Part shown: in pieces, positions 9,959 to 19,210 of the stretch
Layout of the letters: each line of letters begins with the position of its first letter
Numbering within the stretch: the first letter of the stretch is position 1
DNA from: Roseococcus microcysteis
Lineage (GTDB): Bacteria; Pseudomonadota; Alphaproteobacteria; Acetobacterales; Acetobacteraceae
DNA length: 64,000 nucleotides
Direction: 5' to 3'
Assembly: GCF_014764365.1 (NCBI RefSeq)
Contig: NZ_CP061718.1
Location: forward strand, 2,062,501 to 2,126,500
Notes under the pieces: model-generated
Seen by the model: only the letters and a program-made list of their open reading frames with translations
Database searches by the model: none
Told to the model about the DNA's origin: nothing
Translations under genes and position numbers: made by a program

Positions 9959-10681
9959 ATGGCACGTCTGGCGGTGGTAACGGGGGGCACGCGCGGCATC
10001 GGCGCCGCGATCAGCAAGGGGCTCATGGCCGCCGGGCGAAAGGTGGTGGCGACCTATGGCGGGAATGACGAGGCGGCGCAGGCCTTCTCCGCCGAGACGG
10101 GCATTCCCGTGGTCAAGTTCGACGTGAGCGACTTCGACGCCTGCGTGGAGGCGGTGAAGCGCATCGAGGCCGAGCACGGCCCCGTCGAGATTCTGGTGAA
10201 CAATGCCGGCATCACGCGCGACGCCATGCTGCGCAAGCAGACGCGCGAGATGTGGGACGCGGTGATAGATACCAACCTCGGCTCCTGCTTCAACATGTGC
10301 AAGGCGGTGTGGGACGGCATGACGGGGCGCAAGTTCGGGCGCATCGTCAACATCGGCTCCATCAACGGCCAGGCGGGGCAGCTGGGCCAAGTGAACTACG
10401 CCGCCGCGAAATCCGGCATCCATGGCTTCACCAAGGCGCTGGCGCAGGAAGGCGCCCGCGCGCAGGTCACCGTGAACGCCATCGCACCCGGCTATGTGGA
10501 CACGGAGATGGTGCGCGCCGTGCCGGCGGATGTGCTGGAGAAGATCGTGGCGCGCATCCCGCGCGGGCGGCTCGGCACCGCCGACGACATCGCCCGTGGC
10601 GTGGTCTTCCTGACGGCCGATGATGCCGACTTCATCACGGGCAGCACGCTGTCCATCAATGGCGGACAGCACATGTATTGA
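9959..10681 (+). CDS. phaB: Acetoacetyl-CoA reductase PhaB
   Basis: NADPH-dependent short-chain dehydrogenase reducing acetoacetyl-CoA to (R)-3-hydroxybutyryl-CoA for polyhydroxybutyrate. It has the cofactor motif GGTRGIG, NNAGITRD, the catalytic Ser and Tyr-x-x-x-Lys (GSINGQAGQLGQVNYAAAKSG) and the PhaB-like tail FITGSTLSINGGQHMY. 240 residues. The start has AGGAAGGA upstream. No phaA or phaC is in the window. It stands alone and converges on scoB across a terminator hairpin. A close relative (FabG) is less likely given the tail. Confidence 0.88.
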   Translation: MARLAVVTGGTRGIGAAISKGLMAAGRKVVATYGGNDEAAQAFSAETGIPVVKFDVSDFDACVEAVKRIEAEHGPVEILVNNAGITRDAMLRKQTREMWDAVIDTNLGSCFNMCKAVWDGMTGRKFGRIVNIGSINGQAGQLGQVNYAAAKSGIHGFTKALAQEGARAQVTVNAIAPGYVDTEMVRAVPADVLEKIVARIPRGRLGTADDIARGVVFLTADDADFITGSTLSINGGQHMY

Positions 10682-10689
10682 GGCCGCAT

Positions 10690-10720
10690 GGCCCCTGGCA
10701 TCACCGCCAGGGGCCTTGTC
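10690..10720. terminator. Bidirectional terminator hairpin between phaB and scoB
   Basis: Perfect 10-bp inverted repeat: GGCCCCTGGC (10690-10699), loop ATCACC, GCCAGGGGCC (10706-10715), followed by TTGTCT. It sits 9 nt after the phaB stop and just before the convergent scoB stop, so it can serve both genes. The U-tract is weak. Confidence 0.75.
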
Positions 10721-10723
10721 TGG

Positions 10724-11374
10724 TCAGGCGTGTTCGAGCGCCACGGTGAACTCGGCCTCGGTGGCGGCGCGCAGCTCATCGAGGCTGACGCCGGGGGCCA
10801 GCTCCACCAGCCTCAGGTCGGTGGGGCCGCGGCGAGCGATGGAGAACACCGCCATGTCCGTCACCACCATGTCCACCACGCGCTGGCCGGTCAGCGGCAG
10901 GGCGCATTCCTTCAGCAGCTTGGGCTTGCCACCGGCGGTGTGCTCCATCAGCACGATCACGCGCTTGACCCCGGCGACAAGGTCCATGGCGCCGCCCATG
11001 CCCTTCACCATCTTCCCCGGGATCATCCAGTTGGCGAGGTCGCCATTCGCGGCCACCTGCAAGGCACCCAGGATGGACAGGTCAATGTGGCCGCCGCGGA
11101 TCATGGCGAAGCTGTCGGCGCTGCTGAAGATGCTGGTGGTGGGCAGCATCGAGACCGTCTGCTTGCCGGCGTTGATCACATCCGGGTCTTCGGAGCCTTC
11201 CTCGGGGAAGGGGCCGATGCCCAGCATCCCGTTCTCGCTTTGCAGCTGGACGGAGATGCCGGAGGGGATGTGGTTGGCCACCAGCGTCGGGATGCCGATG
11301 CCGAGATTGACGTAGAAGCCGTCCTCCAGCTCGCGCGCGGCGCGGGCGGCCATCTGGTCACGGGTCCAGGGCAT
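10724..11374 (-). CDS. scoB: 3-oxoacid CoA-transferase subunit B
   Basis: Beta subunit of succinyl-CoA:3-ketoacid CoA-transferase, which moves CoA between succinyl-CoA and acetoacetate. The catalytic glutamate lies in [13 protein letters not shown], preceded by [26 protein letters not shown] is also typical. 216 residues. The start ([13 protein letters not shown]) lies 15 nt downstream of scoA. It probably activates acetoacetate made by ketone-body or leucine/HMG-CoA catabolism, linking it to the HMG-CoA lyase operon 7 kb away. Confidence 0.93.
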   Translation of the reverse strand: MPWTRDQMAARAARELEDGFYVNLGIGIPTLVANHIPSGISVQLQSENGMLGIGPFPEEGSEDPDVINAGKQTVSMLPTTSIFSSADSFAMIRGGHIDLSILGALQVAANGDLANWMIPGKMVKGMGGAMDLVAGVKRVIVLMEHTAGGKPKLLKECALPLTGQRVVDMVVTDMAVFSIARRGPTDLRLVELAPGVSLDELRAATEAEFTVALEHA

Positions 11375-11389
11375 GGTCGTCTCCTTTCC

Positions 11390-12100
11390 TCAGGCCGCTT
11401 CGCGGGGGCGGACGGTGCGGTTCTCGATGCGCTTCTCGTAGCCGGGCGGCACCTGGATCAGGCGCTTCACGAAGATGCCGGGCGTCACGATGTGATCGGG
11501 GTCGATCTCGCCGGGATGCACCAGGTGCTCGACCTGGGCCACCGTCATGCGGGCGGCGGTGGCCATCATCGGGTTGAAGTTCCGCGCGGTGCGGCGGTAG
11601 ACGAGGTTGCCCTCATGGTCGCCCATCCAGGCATGGACCAGGGCGAGGTCGGCCATGATGCCGCGCTCCATCACATAGGTCTCGCCGTCGAATTCGGCGG
11701 TGGGCTTGCCCTCGGCCACCGCGGTGCCGACGCCGGTCTTGGTGTAGAAGGCGGGGATGCCGGCGCCGCCGGCGCGGATGCGCTCGGCCAGGGTGCCCTG
11801 GGGGTTGAACTCGATCTCGAGCTCACCGGCCAGGAATTGCCGGGCGAATTCGGCGTTCTCGCCCACATAGCTCGCGATCATCTTCTTGATCTGGCGGGTG
11901 CGGAGCAGGCGGCCCAGGCCCACATCATCAATGCCGGCATTGTTGGAGACGACGGTCAGGCCCTTCACGCCCGAATCGCGCACCGCGTCGATCAGGATGT
12001 CCGGGATGCCGCAGAGGCCGAAGCCGCCGGAATGGATCACCATGTCGTCGCGCAACAGGCCGGCCAGTGCCGCCGTCGCGTCGGGGTAGACCTTGCGCAT
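11390..12100 (-). CDS. scoA: 3-oxoacid CoA-transferase subunit A
   Basis: Alpha subunit partnering ScoB. The CoA-binding motif SGGFGLCGIPDILI is near residue 24. Family stretches NNAGIDDVGLGRLL and GTLAERIRAGGAGIPAFYT follow. 236 residues, the usual size. The start MRKVYPDATAALAGLL lies at ATG 12100 and the upstream 115 nt contain no gene before tRNA-Ala. Transcribed with scoB toward the phaB terminator. Confidence 0.93.
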   Translation of the reverse strand: MRKVYPDATAALAGLLRDDMVIHSGGFGLCGIPDILIDAVRDSGVKGLTVVSNNAGIDDVGLGRLLRTRQIKKMIASYVGENAEFARQFLAGELEIEFNPQGTLAERIRAGGAGIPAFYTKTGVGTAVAEGKPTAEFDGETYVMERGIMADLALVHAWMGDHEGNLVYRRTARNFNPMMATAARMTVAQVEHLVHPGEIDPDHIVTPGIFVKRLIQVPPGYEKRIENRTVRPREAA

Positions 12101-12215
12101 CGAGCCTCATCCTCCATTCGGTGGGGCGCAAGCTACCCGCACGGCCCAATGCAGGAAAGGCCGGGGGTGGGCTTGCGGGGCGTTTCGAGGGGGCTATAGC
12201 CGCGTCCACCCAAGG

Positions 12216-12291
<76 letters not shown>

Positions 12292-12373
12292 CTCCCCTTC
12301 CTTCACCGGACATTTTGATCAGTTGAGATCGGCGCCGCTTGGCGTTGGTCGGCATGACGTGTTGGGGAAGGCA

Positions 12374-12447
12374 TGTCCCCGGCGGGATTCGAACCCACGG
12401 CCCCCAGATTAGGAATCTGGTGCTCTATCCGGCTGAGCTACGGAGAC
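12374..12447 (-). tRNA. tRNA-Arg (anticodon CCT)
   Basis: Minus-strand cloverleaf beginning GTCTCCG at 12447. D arm GCTC/GAGC, anticodon stem CCAGA/TCTGG around TTCCTAA (anticodon CCT), T loop TTCGAAT and acceptor CGGGGAC plus discriminator A. The 3' CCA is not encoded (TGC follows). It reads the rare codon AGG. Confidence 0.95.
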
Positions 12448-12534
12448 GCCGCCGCAGGAAATAGCACCTCCCGCGCCCCCGCAAAACCCGCCACGTTGGC
12501 GGCGCCCGCCCCGCGGCGCATAACGGGCTGACCC

Positions 12535-15251
12535 ATGGCCCGCCCCACCCCCCGCCTGCTGCTGCCCGATGCCCCCACCCTGGTCGCGGCGCATGGCCGC
12601 GCCACGCTGCTGACGCCGGATGGCGAGCTGATGGTCCTGACTGGCCCGCGCATCGCCGAGACGCTGGCCGAGATGCCGCCGCCCATCCTCGTCCACGCGC
12701 CGGCCACCGCGCGCAGGCTCGAACTGCCCAGATTCCTCGACGCCTTCGATCTGCTGGAGCTTTTCGCCTTCGCGCGCCCCGCGCAGAACGCACCGCCCAC
12801 CGCGCGCGGCCTGGCCCTGGCGCTGGACCTTCCCCCACCGGCCGATGACGCGGCGGCCGCCGCCCTGCTGCCCGACATCGCGGCCCGCCTGTTGCGGTAC
12901 CTCGCGGACGAATCGCCCCACCCCTCCGCCCGCGACGCGGCCGGCATGGCCGCCCAGCTCGACCAGGCAGGCTGGTCCTGGGCGCCGGGCGTGCTGGCCG
13001 CGCTGGGCCAGGCGGATCCGCGCCCCTCGCGCGACGCCTTCAAGGCTTGGCGCCGCCTGACGGAATGGGAGGAGACGGCCCCCTACCCCCGCCCTCCAGC
13101 CACCCGGTGCCACCCAACGACGCCCGCCGCCGCCTGGCCGAGATGCTGGGTCCCGGCGCCGAGCAGCGCCCGCAGCAAGGTGACTTCGCCTCGGCCGCCG
13201 CCGGCGCCTTCGCCCCGCGCGAGGTGGAGGGCTCGCCCCACATTGTTCTCGCCGAGGCCGGCACCGGCACGGGCAAGACGCTGGGCTATATCGCGCCCGC
13301 CAGCCTCTGGGCCGAGCGCAATGGGGCGCCCGTCTGGCTCAGCACCTACACCCGCAACCTCCAGCGGCAGATCGACCAGGAGCTGGTGCGCCTCTTTCCG
13401 GACCCCGAGGAACGGCGTCAGCGCGTGGCCGTCCGCAAGGGGCGGGAGAACTACCTCTGCCTGCTGAACTTCGACGAGGCACTGGGGCAACTGAACATCC
13501 GCAGCCTCACGCTGCCGCTTGCGCTGGTGGCCCGCTGGGCCGGCGCCACGCGCGATGGCGACATACAGGGCGGCGACTTCCCCGGCTGGCTGGCCGAGCT
13601 GTTTCCGCCCGGCAGCTTCGCCAACCTGGCCGATCGGCGCGGCGAGTGCATCCGCTCGGCCTGCGCCCATTACCGCAAATGCTTCGTGGAGCATTCCATC
13701 CGCCGCGCGCGGCAAGCGCGTCTGGTCGTCGCCAACCACGCGCTGGTCATGGTGCAGGCGGCCCTGGGCGGCGGCGAGGACAGCCGCCCCACCCGCTATG
13801 TCTTCGACGAGGGCCACCACCTCTTCGACGCGGCCGATGGCGCCTTCTCGGCCGAGTTCTCGGGCATGGAGGCGTCGGAGCTGCGCCGCTGGCTGCTGGG
13901 CGCCGAGGGCGGCCGTTCCCGCGCCAAGGGCTTGCAGCGCCGCATCGAGGAATTGGCGGGCGACCTCCCCGACCTGCTGGCCCCGCTGGAGGCCACGCTC
14001 CAGGCCGCCCGCGCCCTGCCCCCCGCCGGGTGGTTCGGCCGCCTGACCGACGAAACCCCCACCGAGAATGTGAGCGAGACCTTCCTGCGTGAGGTCCGCG
14101 CCCAGGTCCTGGCCCGCGCCGAGCGCGACGAAGGCTACACGCTGGAGGTGGACCTGCACCCGGTGGGCGAAGCCCTCGCCGAGGCCGGCGCCACCCTGGC
14201 CCGCGCCCTGGCCCGGCTGGAGGAGCCACTGACCACGCTGCGAGATCGCCTCGCGGAACGCCTCGCGGCCGGTGAGGAAGACCCCGATACCGAGGCGGGC
14301 GAGCGCATTCGTCTCGAAACCGCGCAGCGCGGCATCGAGCGCCGCGCCCTGATGCCGCTGGCCGCCTGGCGCGCCATGCTGGCCAGCCTCGCCGAGCCCG
14401 CGCGCGAGCCTGGTCAGCGCCCCGTCATGGTCGAATGGCTGCAACTCGACCGTCGCGATGGGCGCGACGTGGATGCGGGACTGCACCGACACTGGCTGGA
14501 CCCCTCCATCCCATTTGCCCAGGCGGTGGCGGCGCCGGCGCATGGGCTGCTCATCACATCCGCCACCCTCACCGACGCCGCGAAGCGCGACGACCCCGAA
14601 TCCGCCTGGCGCGTGGCGGAAGCCCGCAGCGGCGCCGTCCATCTGCCCCTGCCCGCGCTGCGCGCCGCCGTGCCCTCGCCCTTCGACTATGCGGCGAACA
14701 CCCGCGCCTTCGTCATCACCGATGTGGACAGCCGCAACGCCGGGCCTGTCGCCGGCGCCATGCAGCAGCTGTTCACGGCGGCCGGCGGCGGCGCGCTCGG
14801 CCTCTTCACCGCCATCCGCCGCCTGCGCGAGGTGGCCGCACGCATCGCCCCGGCGCTGGAGGCGCGCGGCATTCCGCTCTACGCCCAGCATGTGGACGCG
14901 ATGGACAACGCGACCCTGGTGGACATCTTCCGCGCCGAGGAGGATGCCTGCCTGCTCGGCACCGATGCCATGCGCGATGGGGTGGACGTGCCCGGCCGCG
15001 CGCTGCGCCTGCTGGTGTTCGACCGCGTGCCCTGGCCGCGCCGCACCATCCTGCACCGCGAACGCCGCCTGCACCTGAGCGAGGGCGACCCGCAGGGCCA
15101 TGACGACGCCCATGCCCGCCACAAGCTGCGCCAGGCCTTCGGCCGGCTGATCCGCCGCGCCGATGATCGCGGCGTTTTCGTGCTGCTGGACCGCGCCTGC
15201 CCCTCGCGCATCCTGGCCGCCCTGCCGGAGGGGTGGTGGCCCGGCGCGTGA
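12535..15251 (+). CDS. DinG-like superfamily 2 ATP-dependent DNA helicase (frameshift near 13087)
   Basis: XPD/DinG-type helicase. A 180-residue N-terminal extension precedes the helicase core with Walker A AEAGTGTGKTLGY, the DEAH-like box FDEGHHLFD, and helicase C motifs (AFGRLIRRADDRGVFVLLD). Cysteines near RGECIRSACAHYRKCF resemble an XPD-type iron-sulfur cluster. The N-terminal part (to WEETAPYP) and the core (from PPSSHPVPPNDARRRL) lie in adjacent frames that join at a CCCCC run (13085-13089); one added base gives 905 residues. No alternative start near the junction is needed. Role is probably DNA repair or R-loop removal. Confidence 0.85.
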
Positions 15252-15302
15252 CACTCTCGGAAGCGGTGGCGCAAACCCGCGATCTGTTGCAAGGGTGAGG
15301 GC

Positions 15303-15722
15303 ATGAACATCCCCGAACAGCTTTCCCCCCAGCAGGCGCTGATCTGTTCCATGCTGCTCATGGCCGCGGCCGGCGGCCAGGTGGACGACCAGGAACTGGC
15401 GCAGATGACGCGGCTCATCCAGGACCTGCCGGCCTTCGCCGAACTCGCCCCGGACGAGGTCGCGCGCAGCACCGAGGCCTGCCTGCCCCTGTTGCAGCGC
15501 GCCGACGGGCTGGACCGCGCCTTCGACCTGATCCGCGAGGCCCTGCCGCCCCGCCTGCGCGAAACCGCCTATCTGCTGGCCTGCGACGTGGCGGCCGCCG
15601 ATGGCGATGCGACGCAGGATGAGTTGCAGATGCTGCAGCATTTGCGCATCGGGCTGGAGCTGGACCGGCTGGTGGCCGGCGCCATCGAGCGCGCGGCCCG
15701 CGCGCGGTATCAGGTGCTATAG
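15303..15722 (+). CDS. TerB-like acidic helical protein
   Basis: 139-residue all-helical protein resembling the TerB / DjlA N-terminal fold: SMLLMAAAGGQVDDQEL near the N-terminus and the mirrored CDVAAADGDATQDEL about 80 residues later are the paired acidic, metal-binding-like loops of that fold. Despite the family name, tellurite resistance is not implied. It follows the helicase by 51 nt on the same strand and may be co-transcribed. Confidence 0.8.
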   Translation: MNIPEQLSPQQALICSMLLMAAAGGQVDDQELAQMTRLIQDLPAFAELAPDEVARSTEACLPLLQRADGLDRAFDLIREALPPRLRETAYLLACDVAAADGDATQDELQMLQHLRIGLELDRLVAGAIERAARARYQVL

Positions 15723-15768
15723 CGCCTGATCCGCGGAGGCTGAATCGCCGGAGCGATGAATCAGTCGC

Positions 15769-16989
15769 TCACAAAGCCACTGGGGGTTCGCCGCCCTTCA
15801 GCAGCATGACCACGCCGACGACCAGGCAGGGCAGCCCGCACAGGATGAAGCCCAGCGCGTGGCTGCCCGAGAGGCTCAGCACCGCCGCATAGAACAGCGG
15901 CATGGTCAGCGCGCCCAATTGCCCGAAGGAAAGCACACCGCCAGTGGCCGCCCCGCGCATGCCCTCGGGGGCGAGGCGCGCGGCCTCGGCCAGCAGGACC
16001 CCGTGCCAGGACAGGACCGTGGCGCTGAGCACCACAGCCGCCATCCCGAGCAGGATGAGGCCCGCCAGCCCCCCTGCCAGCCCGATCATTGTCGTGCTGG
16101 CCGCCATGCCGATGGATAGCCAGGCCAGCACCACCCGCGGCGCGGCGAAGGCGCTGCTGAACCAGCCCCAGAAGACACGGCCCGGCACCGCCACCAGCGT
16201 CGCGATGGAGAACACCATCCCGGCCACCGCCAGCCCATGGCCGAGCACGACGAGGTAGGTCACGAAATAGGCCACGAAGACCATCTGCAACCCGTTGAAG
16301 GCGAAGCAGGCGAAGGAGAGGTTCCGCAGCTCCGTCCGCTTCGTCACCACCTTCAGCGTGGTGCCAAGGTCCGAGAGGTGGAAGCTGCGGCTGGGAACGC
16401 GGTCCGAGTCGAATTCGCGCCGCATCGGCTGCAGCATGAAGGCGAAGGCGAGGCAGGACGCCGCCGCCGCCAGCATCGCCGCCCGCCAGCCCCAGAGCCC
16501 GACCAGCGCCGGCCCCAGCAGCCCGGCCAGCAGCAGCCCCGCCGGCACCGCCGTCTGCTTCAGCGAAAACACCAGCGGCGCGTAGCGCGGCGGCGAATAC
16601 CGCCCCAACAGGTGCGAGCTGGCGGGTGTGGAGATGGCCGAACCGCCCCCGCCGATGATGGCCGAGAGCGCGAACAGGGCCATGGGCCCCACCGTGGCGG
16701 CCGCCAGCCCCACCGCCAGCATGACCAGCGCCGCCTGGCTGGCCCGCAGCGCCCCATAGCGCACGATGAAGCTGCCGCAGCTGAGCTGCGCCAGGAGCGC
16801 CGCCGCCGCGGTCAGCCCGACATAGACGCCGATCCAGGCGGGATCGAGCTGGAGGTCCGCGAGGATGGCCGGTGCGATGATCGGCGGCAGGTTGCGCCCC
16901 AGGGCCGCGAAGGTCTGCTGGAAGAACATGGCGCCGAGCGCCAGCAGCAACAGGTTCATCTGCGGGGAACGGGACATCCCATCATCCAT
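15769..16989 (-). CDS. Major facilitator superfamily transporter
   Basis: About 406 residues with twelve predicted transmembrane segments and no signal peptide. The start is either ATG 16989 (MDDG) or ATG 16977 (MSRSPQMNLLLLALG); the long upstream open frame is GC-rich noncoding sequence. No substrate motif is recognised. It lies 77 nt downstream of the CoA-transferase gene, same strand, and could be a late gene of that catabolic operon supplying or exporting an organic acid. Confidence 0.8.
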   Translation of the reverse strand: MDDGMSRSPQMNLLLLALGAMFFQQTFAALGRNLPPIIAPAILADLQLDPAWIGVYVGLTAAAALLAQLSCGSFIVRYGALRASQAALVMLAVGLAAATVGPMALFALSAIIGGGGSAISTPASSHLLGRYSPPRYAPLVFSLKQTAVPAGLLLAGLLGPALVGLWGWRAAMLAAAASCLAFAFMLQPMRREFDSDRVPSRSFHLSDLGTTLKVVTKRTELRNLSFACFAFNGLQMVFVAYFVTYLVVLGHGLAVAGMVFSIATLVAVPGRVFWGWFSSAFAAPRVVLAWLSIGMAASTTMIGLAGGLAGLILLGMAAVVLSATVLSWHGVLLAEAARLAPEGMRGAATGGVLSFGQLGALTMPLFYAAVLSLSGSHALGFILCGLPCLVVGVVMLLKGGEPPVAL

Positions 16990-17066
16990 CCGGCGCGGCC
17001 CGGATGGCGGCGCGACGGCGGAGGCAGCATAGGCACGCCCCCGCCGCGCGGCAAAACCGGGACGCG

Positions 17067-18245
17067 CTACAGAACGCCCGCCGCGCGCATCTCGGCCACC
17101 TCCTCGGCGGTGAAGCCGAGTTCGGTGGCGATGTCCGCGCCATCGGCGCCCGGGGCGCGCAGGTTGCCGGCGCCACCGGGCCGCGCGCCGTCGAGCGTGA
17201 TGGGCAGGGCGGGCAGCTTCACCGGCCGCCCGTCGGGCAGCGTCATGGGCACCAGTCCGTCCGAGCCGTTCAGATGCGGGTCCTCGAACAAATCCTCGGG
17301 CCTGCCGATCGGGGCGTAGGGCAGGCCCAGCGCCTCGCACTTCGCCATCAGCGCGGCCTTGTCATAGGTGCGCAGCACGGCGGCGATGCGCGGGATGGTG
17401 CGCGCGCGCTCGGCCACGCGCTGCTGCTTGGTGCGCAGCGTGGGGTCGGCGGCCAGGTCGTCCAGACCAAAGGCCACGCAGAAGGCGGGCCAGGAGGTGT
17501 CCGTCACCACCCCCACGAAGACCTTCCCGCCATCGGCCGTGTCGAAGATGTCGTAGACGGGCCAGGCCGGCAGGCGGGTGGACATGGGCGGCGGCGCCTG
17601 GCCGGTGATGGCGGTCTGCGCCATGTGCTGCGCCATCAGCAGCGCCACCGTCTCGAACAGCCCCGCCTGCACCTGGCCGCCCAGGCCCGTGCTTTCGCGT
17701 TCGCGCAGCGCGGCCAGGATGCCGATGACCGCCGAAAGCCCGCCCATGATGTCAATGACGCTGGAGCCCGCGCGCAGCGGCCGCCCCTCCGGCCCCGTCA
17801 TGTGGGCGAGGCCGCCCATCATCTGCACCACCTCGTCCAGCGCGGTGCGATGTTCGTAGGGGCCGGGGAGGAAGCCCTTGCCGGAGCAGTAGATCAGGCG
17901 TGGGTTCCGCGCGGCCAGCTCCTCCGGGCCGAAGCCCAGCTTGGCCATGGCGCCGGGTCGGAAATTCTCCAGCAGCACATCGGCGCGGTCGGTGAGGCGA
18001 TGCACCAGGGCGCGGCCGCGCGGGTCCTTCATGTTCACGCACAGGCTACGGCGCCCCCGGCCGAAGGCGGCGTAGAAGCCGATGCCGGAGCCGGTCAGGC
18101 GGCGGGTGGTGTCGCCTTCCGGCGCGGGCTCCACCTTGATGACCTCGGCGCCCAGATCGGCCAGGACCATGCCCGCGGTCGGGCCCATGACCATGTGGGT
18201 GAATTCGACGACGCGCAGGCCCTTCAGCGGGGTGGGCGTGGTCAT
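17067..18245 (-). CDS. CaiB/BaiF (class III) CoA-transferase
   Basis: Family III CoA-transferase moving CoA between organic acids through an aspartyl-CoA intermediate; the likely nucleophile is the Asp of SSVIDIMGGLSAV near residue 165. N-terminal signature LKGLRVVEFTHMVMGPTAGMVLADLGAEVIKVE (first part of the family Rossmann half) is intact. 392 residues. Its ATG overlaps the HMG-CoA lyase stop by 4 nt, so it probably makes the CoA ester that the lyase cleaves, for example of 3-hydroxy-3-methylglutarate or a citramalate-like acid. Confidence 0.9.
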   Translation of the reverse strand: MTTPTPLKGLRVVEFTHMVMGPTAGMVLADLGAEVIKVEPAPEGDTTRRLTGSGIGFYAAFGRGRRSLCVNMKDPRGRALVHRLTDRADVLLENFRPGAMAKLGFGPEELAARNPRLIYCSGKGFLPGPYEHRTALDEVVQMMGGLAHMTGPEGRPLRAGSSVIDIMGGLSAVIGILAALRERESTGLGGQVQAGLFETVALLMAQHMAQTAITGQAPPPMSTRLPAWPVYDIFDTADGGKVFVGVVTDTSWPAFCVAFGLDDLAADPTLRTKQQRVAERARTIPRIAAVLRTYDKAALMAKCEALGLPYAPIGRPEDLFEDPHLNGSDGLVPMTLPDGRPVKLPALPITLDGARPGGAGNLRAPGADGADIATELGFTAEEVAEMRAAGVL

Positions 18246-19168
18246 GCCGCGGCCTTCCAGCCGGTCGGGCGGCCGGCGCGGGCATAGGCGCCATGCAGCG
18301 GTTCGCGGGGCAGCGCCTCGGCCAGGATGGCGCGGGCGGCGAGCAGCGCGTCAAGGTCCACGCCCGTCCGCAGGCCCAGGGATTCCAGCAGGAACACCAG
18401 GTCTTCCGTCACGATGTTGCCCGAGGCGCCCGGCGCGAAGGGGCAGCCGCCCAGCCCCGCCAGCGCGCCGTCGAAGATGCGGATGCCTTCCTCCACGCCC
18501 ACCGTGACGTTGGCCAGCCCCAGCCCCATGGTGTCGTGCATGTGCAGGCTGTCGCAGCGTTTGCCGATCTCGGCGCGGACGGCGCGCAGCAGGCGCCGCA
18601 CCTGGGCCGGCTGTGCATAGCCCGCCGTGTCCGAGAGGCCCACGCTGTCGAAGCCGGCCTCGGCCAGCGCCACGGCCATGTCCACCACGTCGCGTTCCGG
18701 CACCTCGCCCTGGAGGGAGCAGCCGAAGGCGGTGGAGAGCCCGGCCTCCAGGCTCGGGCGCGTGGCGGAGTCGAGGGCGGTGACGTGCGCGGCCAGCGCC
18801 CGCGCCTCCTCCATCTGCCGCTCGCGCGAGCGGCGGAGATTGGCCTGGCTGTGCTTCTCGCTGGCCGAGAGCGTCAGCGTGATCTTGTCGGCCCCCGCCG
18901 CCACCGCGGCCTCGGCGCCGCGCTTGTTGGGCACCAGCACGGCCACATGCAGTCCGGGCAGGGACTTTGCGAAGCGCGTCACGGCCTCCGCATCCGCCAT
19001 CTGCGGCACCAAGGCGGGCGGCACGAAGGAGGCGACCTCGATCTCGGGCAGGCCCGCGGCGTGCAGGGCCGCAATCCAGCGGCACTTCACCTCGGTGGGC
19101 ATCACCTGGGAGACCATCTGCAGCCCGTCACGCGGGCCGACCTCGCTGACCGTCACGTCGCGCTGCAT
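18242..19168 (-). CDS. Hydroxymethylglutaryl-CoA lyase (HMGL family)
   Basis: TIM-barrel lyase splitting 3-hydroxy-3-methylglutaryl-CoA into acetyl-CoA and acetoacetate. EVGPRDGLQ at the N-terminus supplies the catalytic Arg and Asp, LHMHDTMGLGLANV the metal-binding His pair, and the GGCPFAPGASGNIVTED signature carries the active-site cysteine. 308 residues. Lies between a TRAP transporter and a CoA-transferase rather than in a leucine operon, so citramalyl-CoA or another substrate remains possible. Confidence 0.92.
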   Translation of the reverse strand: MQRDVTVSEVGPRDGLQMVSQVMPTEVKCRWIAALHAAGLPEIEVASFVPPALVPQMADAEAVTRFAKSLPGLHVAVLVPNKRGAEAAVAAGADKITLTLSASEKHSQANLRRSRERQMEEARALAAHVTALDSATRPSLEAGLSTAFGCSLQGEVPERDVVDMAVALAEAGFDSVGLSDTAGYAQPAQVRRLLRAVRAEIGKRCDSLHMHDTMGLGLANVTVGVEEGIRIFDGALAGLGGCPFAPGASGNIVTEDLVFLLESLGLRTGVDLDALLAARAILAEALPREPLHGAYARAGRPTGWKAAA

Positions 19169-19210
19169 GTTGTCTCCTCCTGTGCTCGTTGCGTGGCGCC
19201 GGCCCCGCTT

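Noticed and set aside
13083-15641. An 852-codon minus-strand open frame antisense to the helicase.
   Set aside because: Composition is a mirror of the helicase codons (Gly/Ala/Arg/Gln rich) with no domain; the plus-strand product has clear helicase motifs.
15751-15770. GAGCGA/TCGCTC inverted repeat between the TerB-like and MFS genes as a terminator.
   Set aside because: Six-base stem with an 8-nt loop and no U-tract on either strand.
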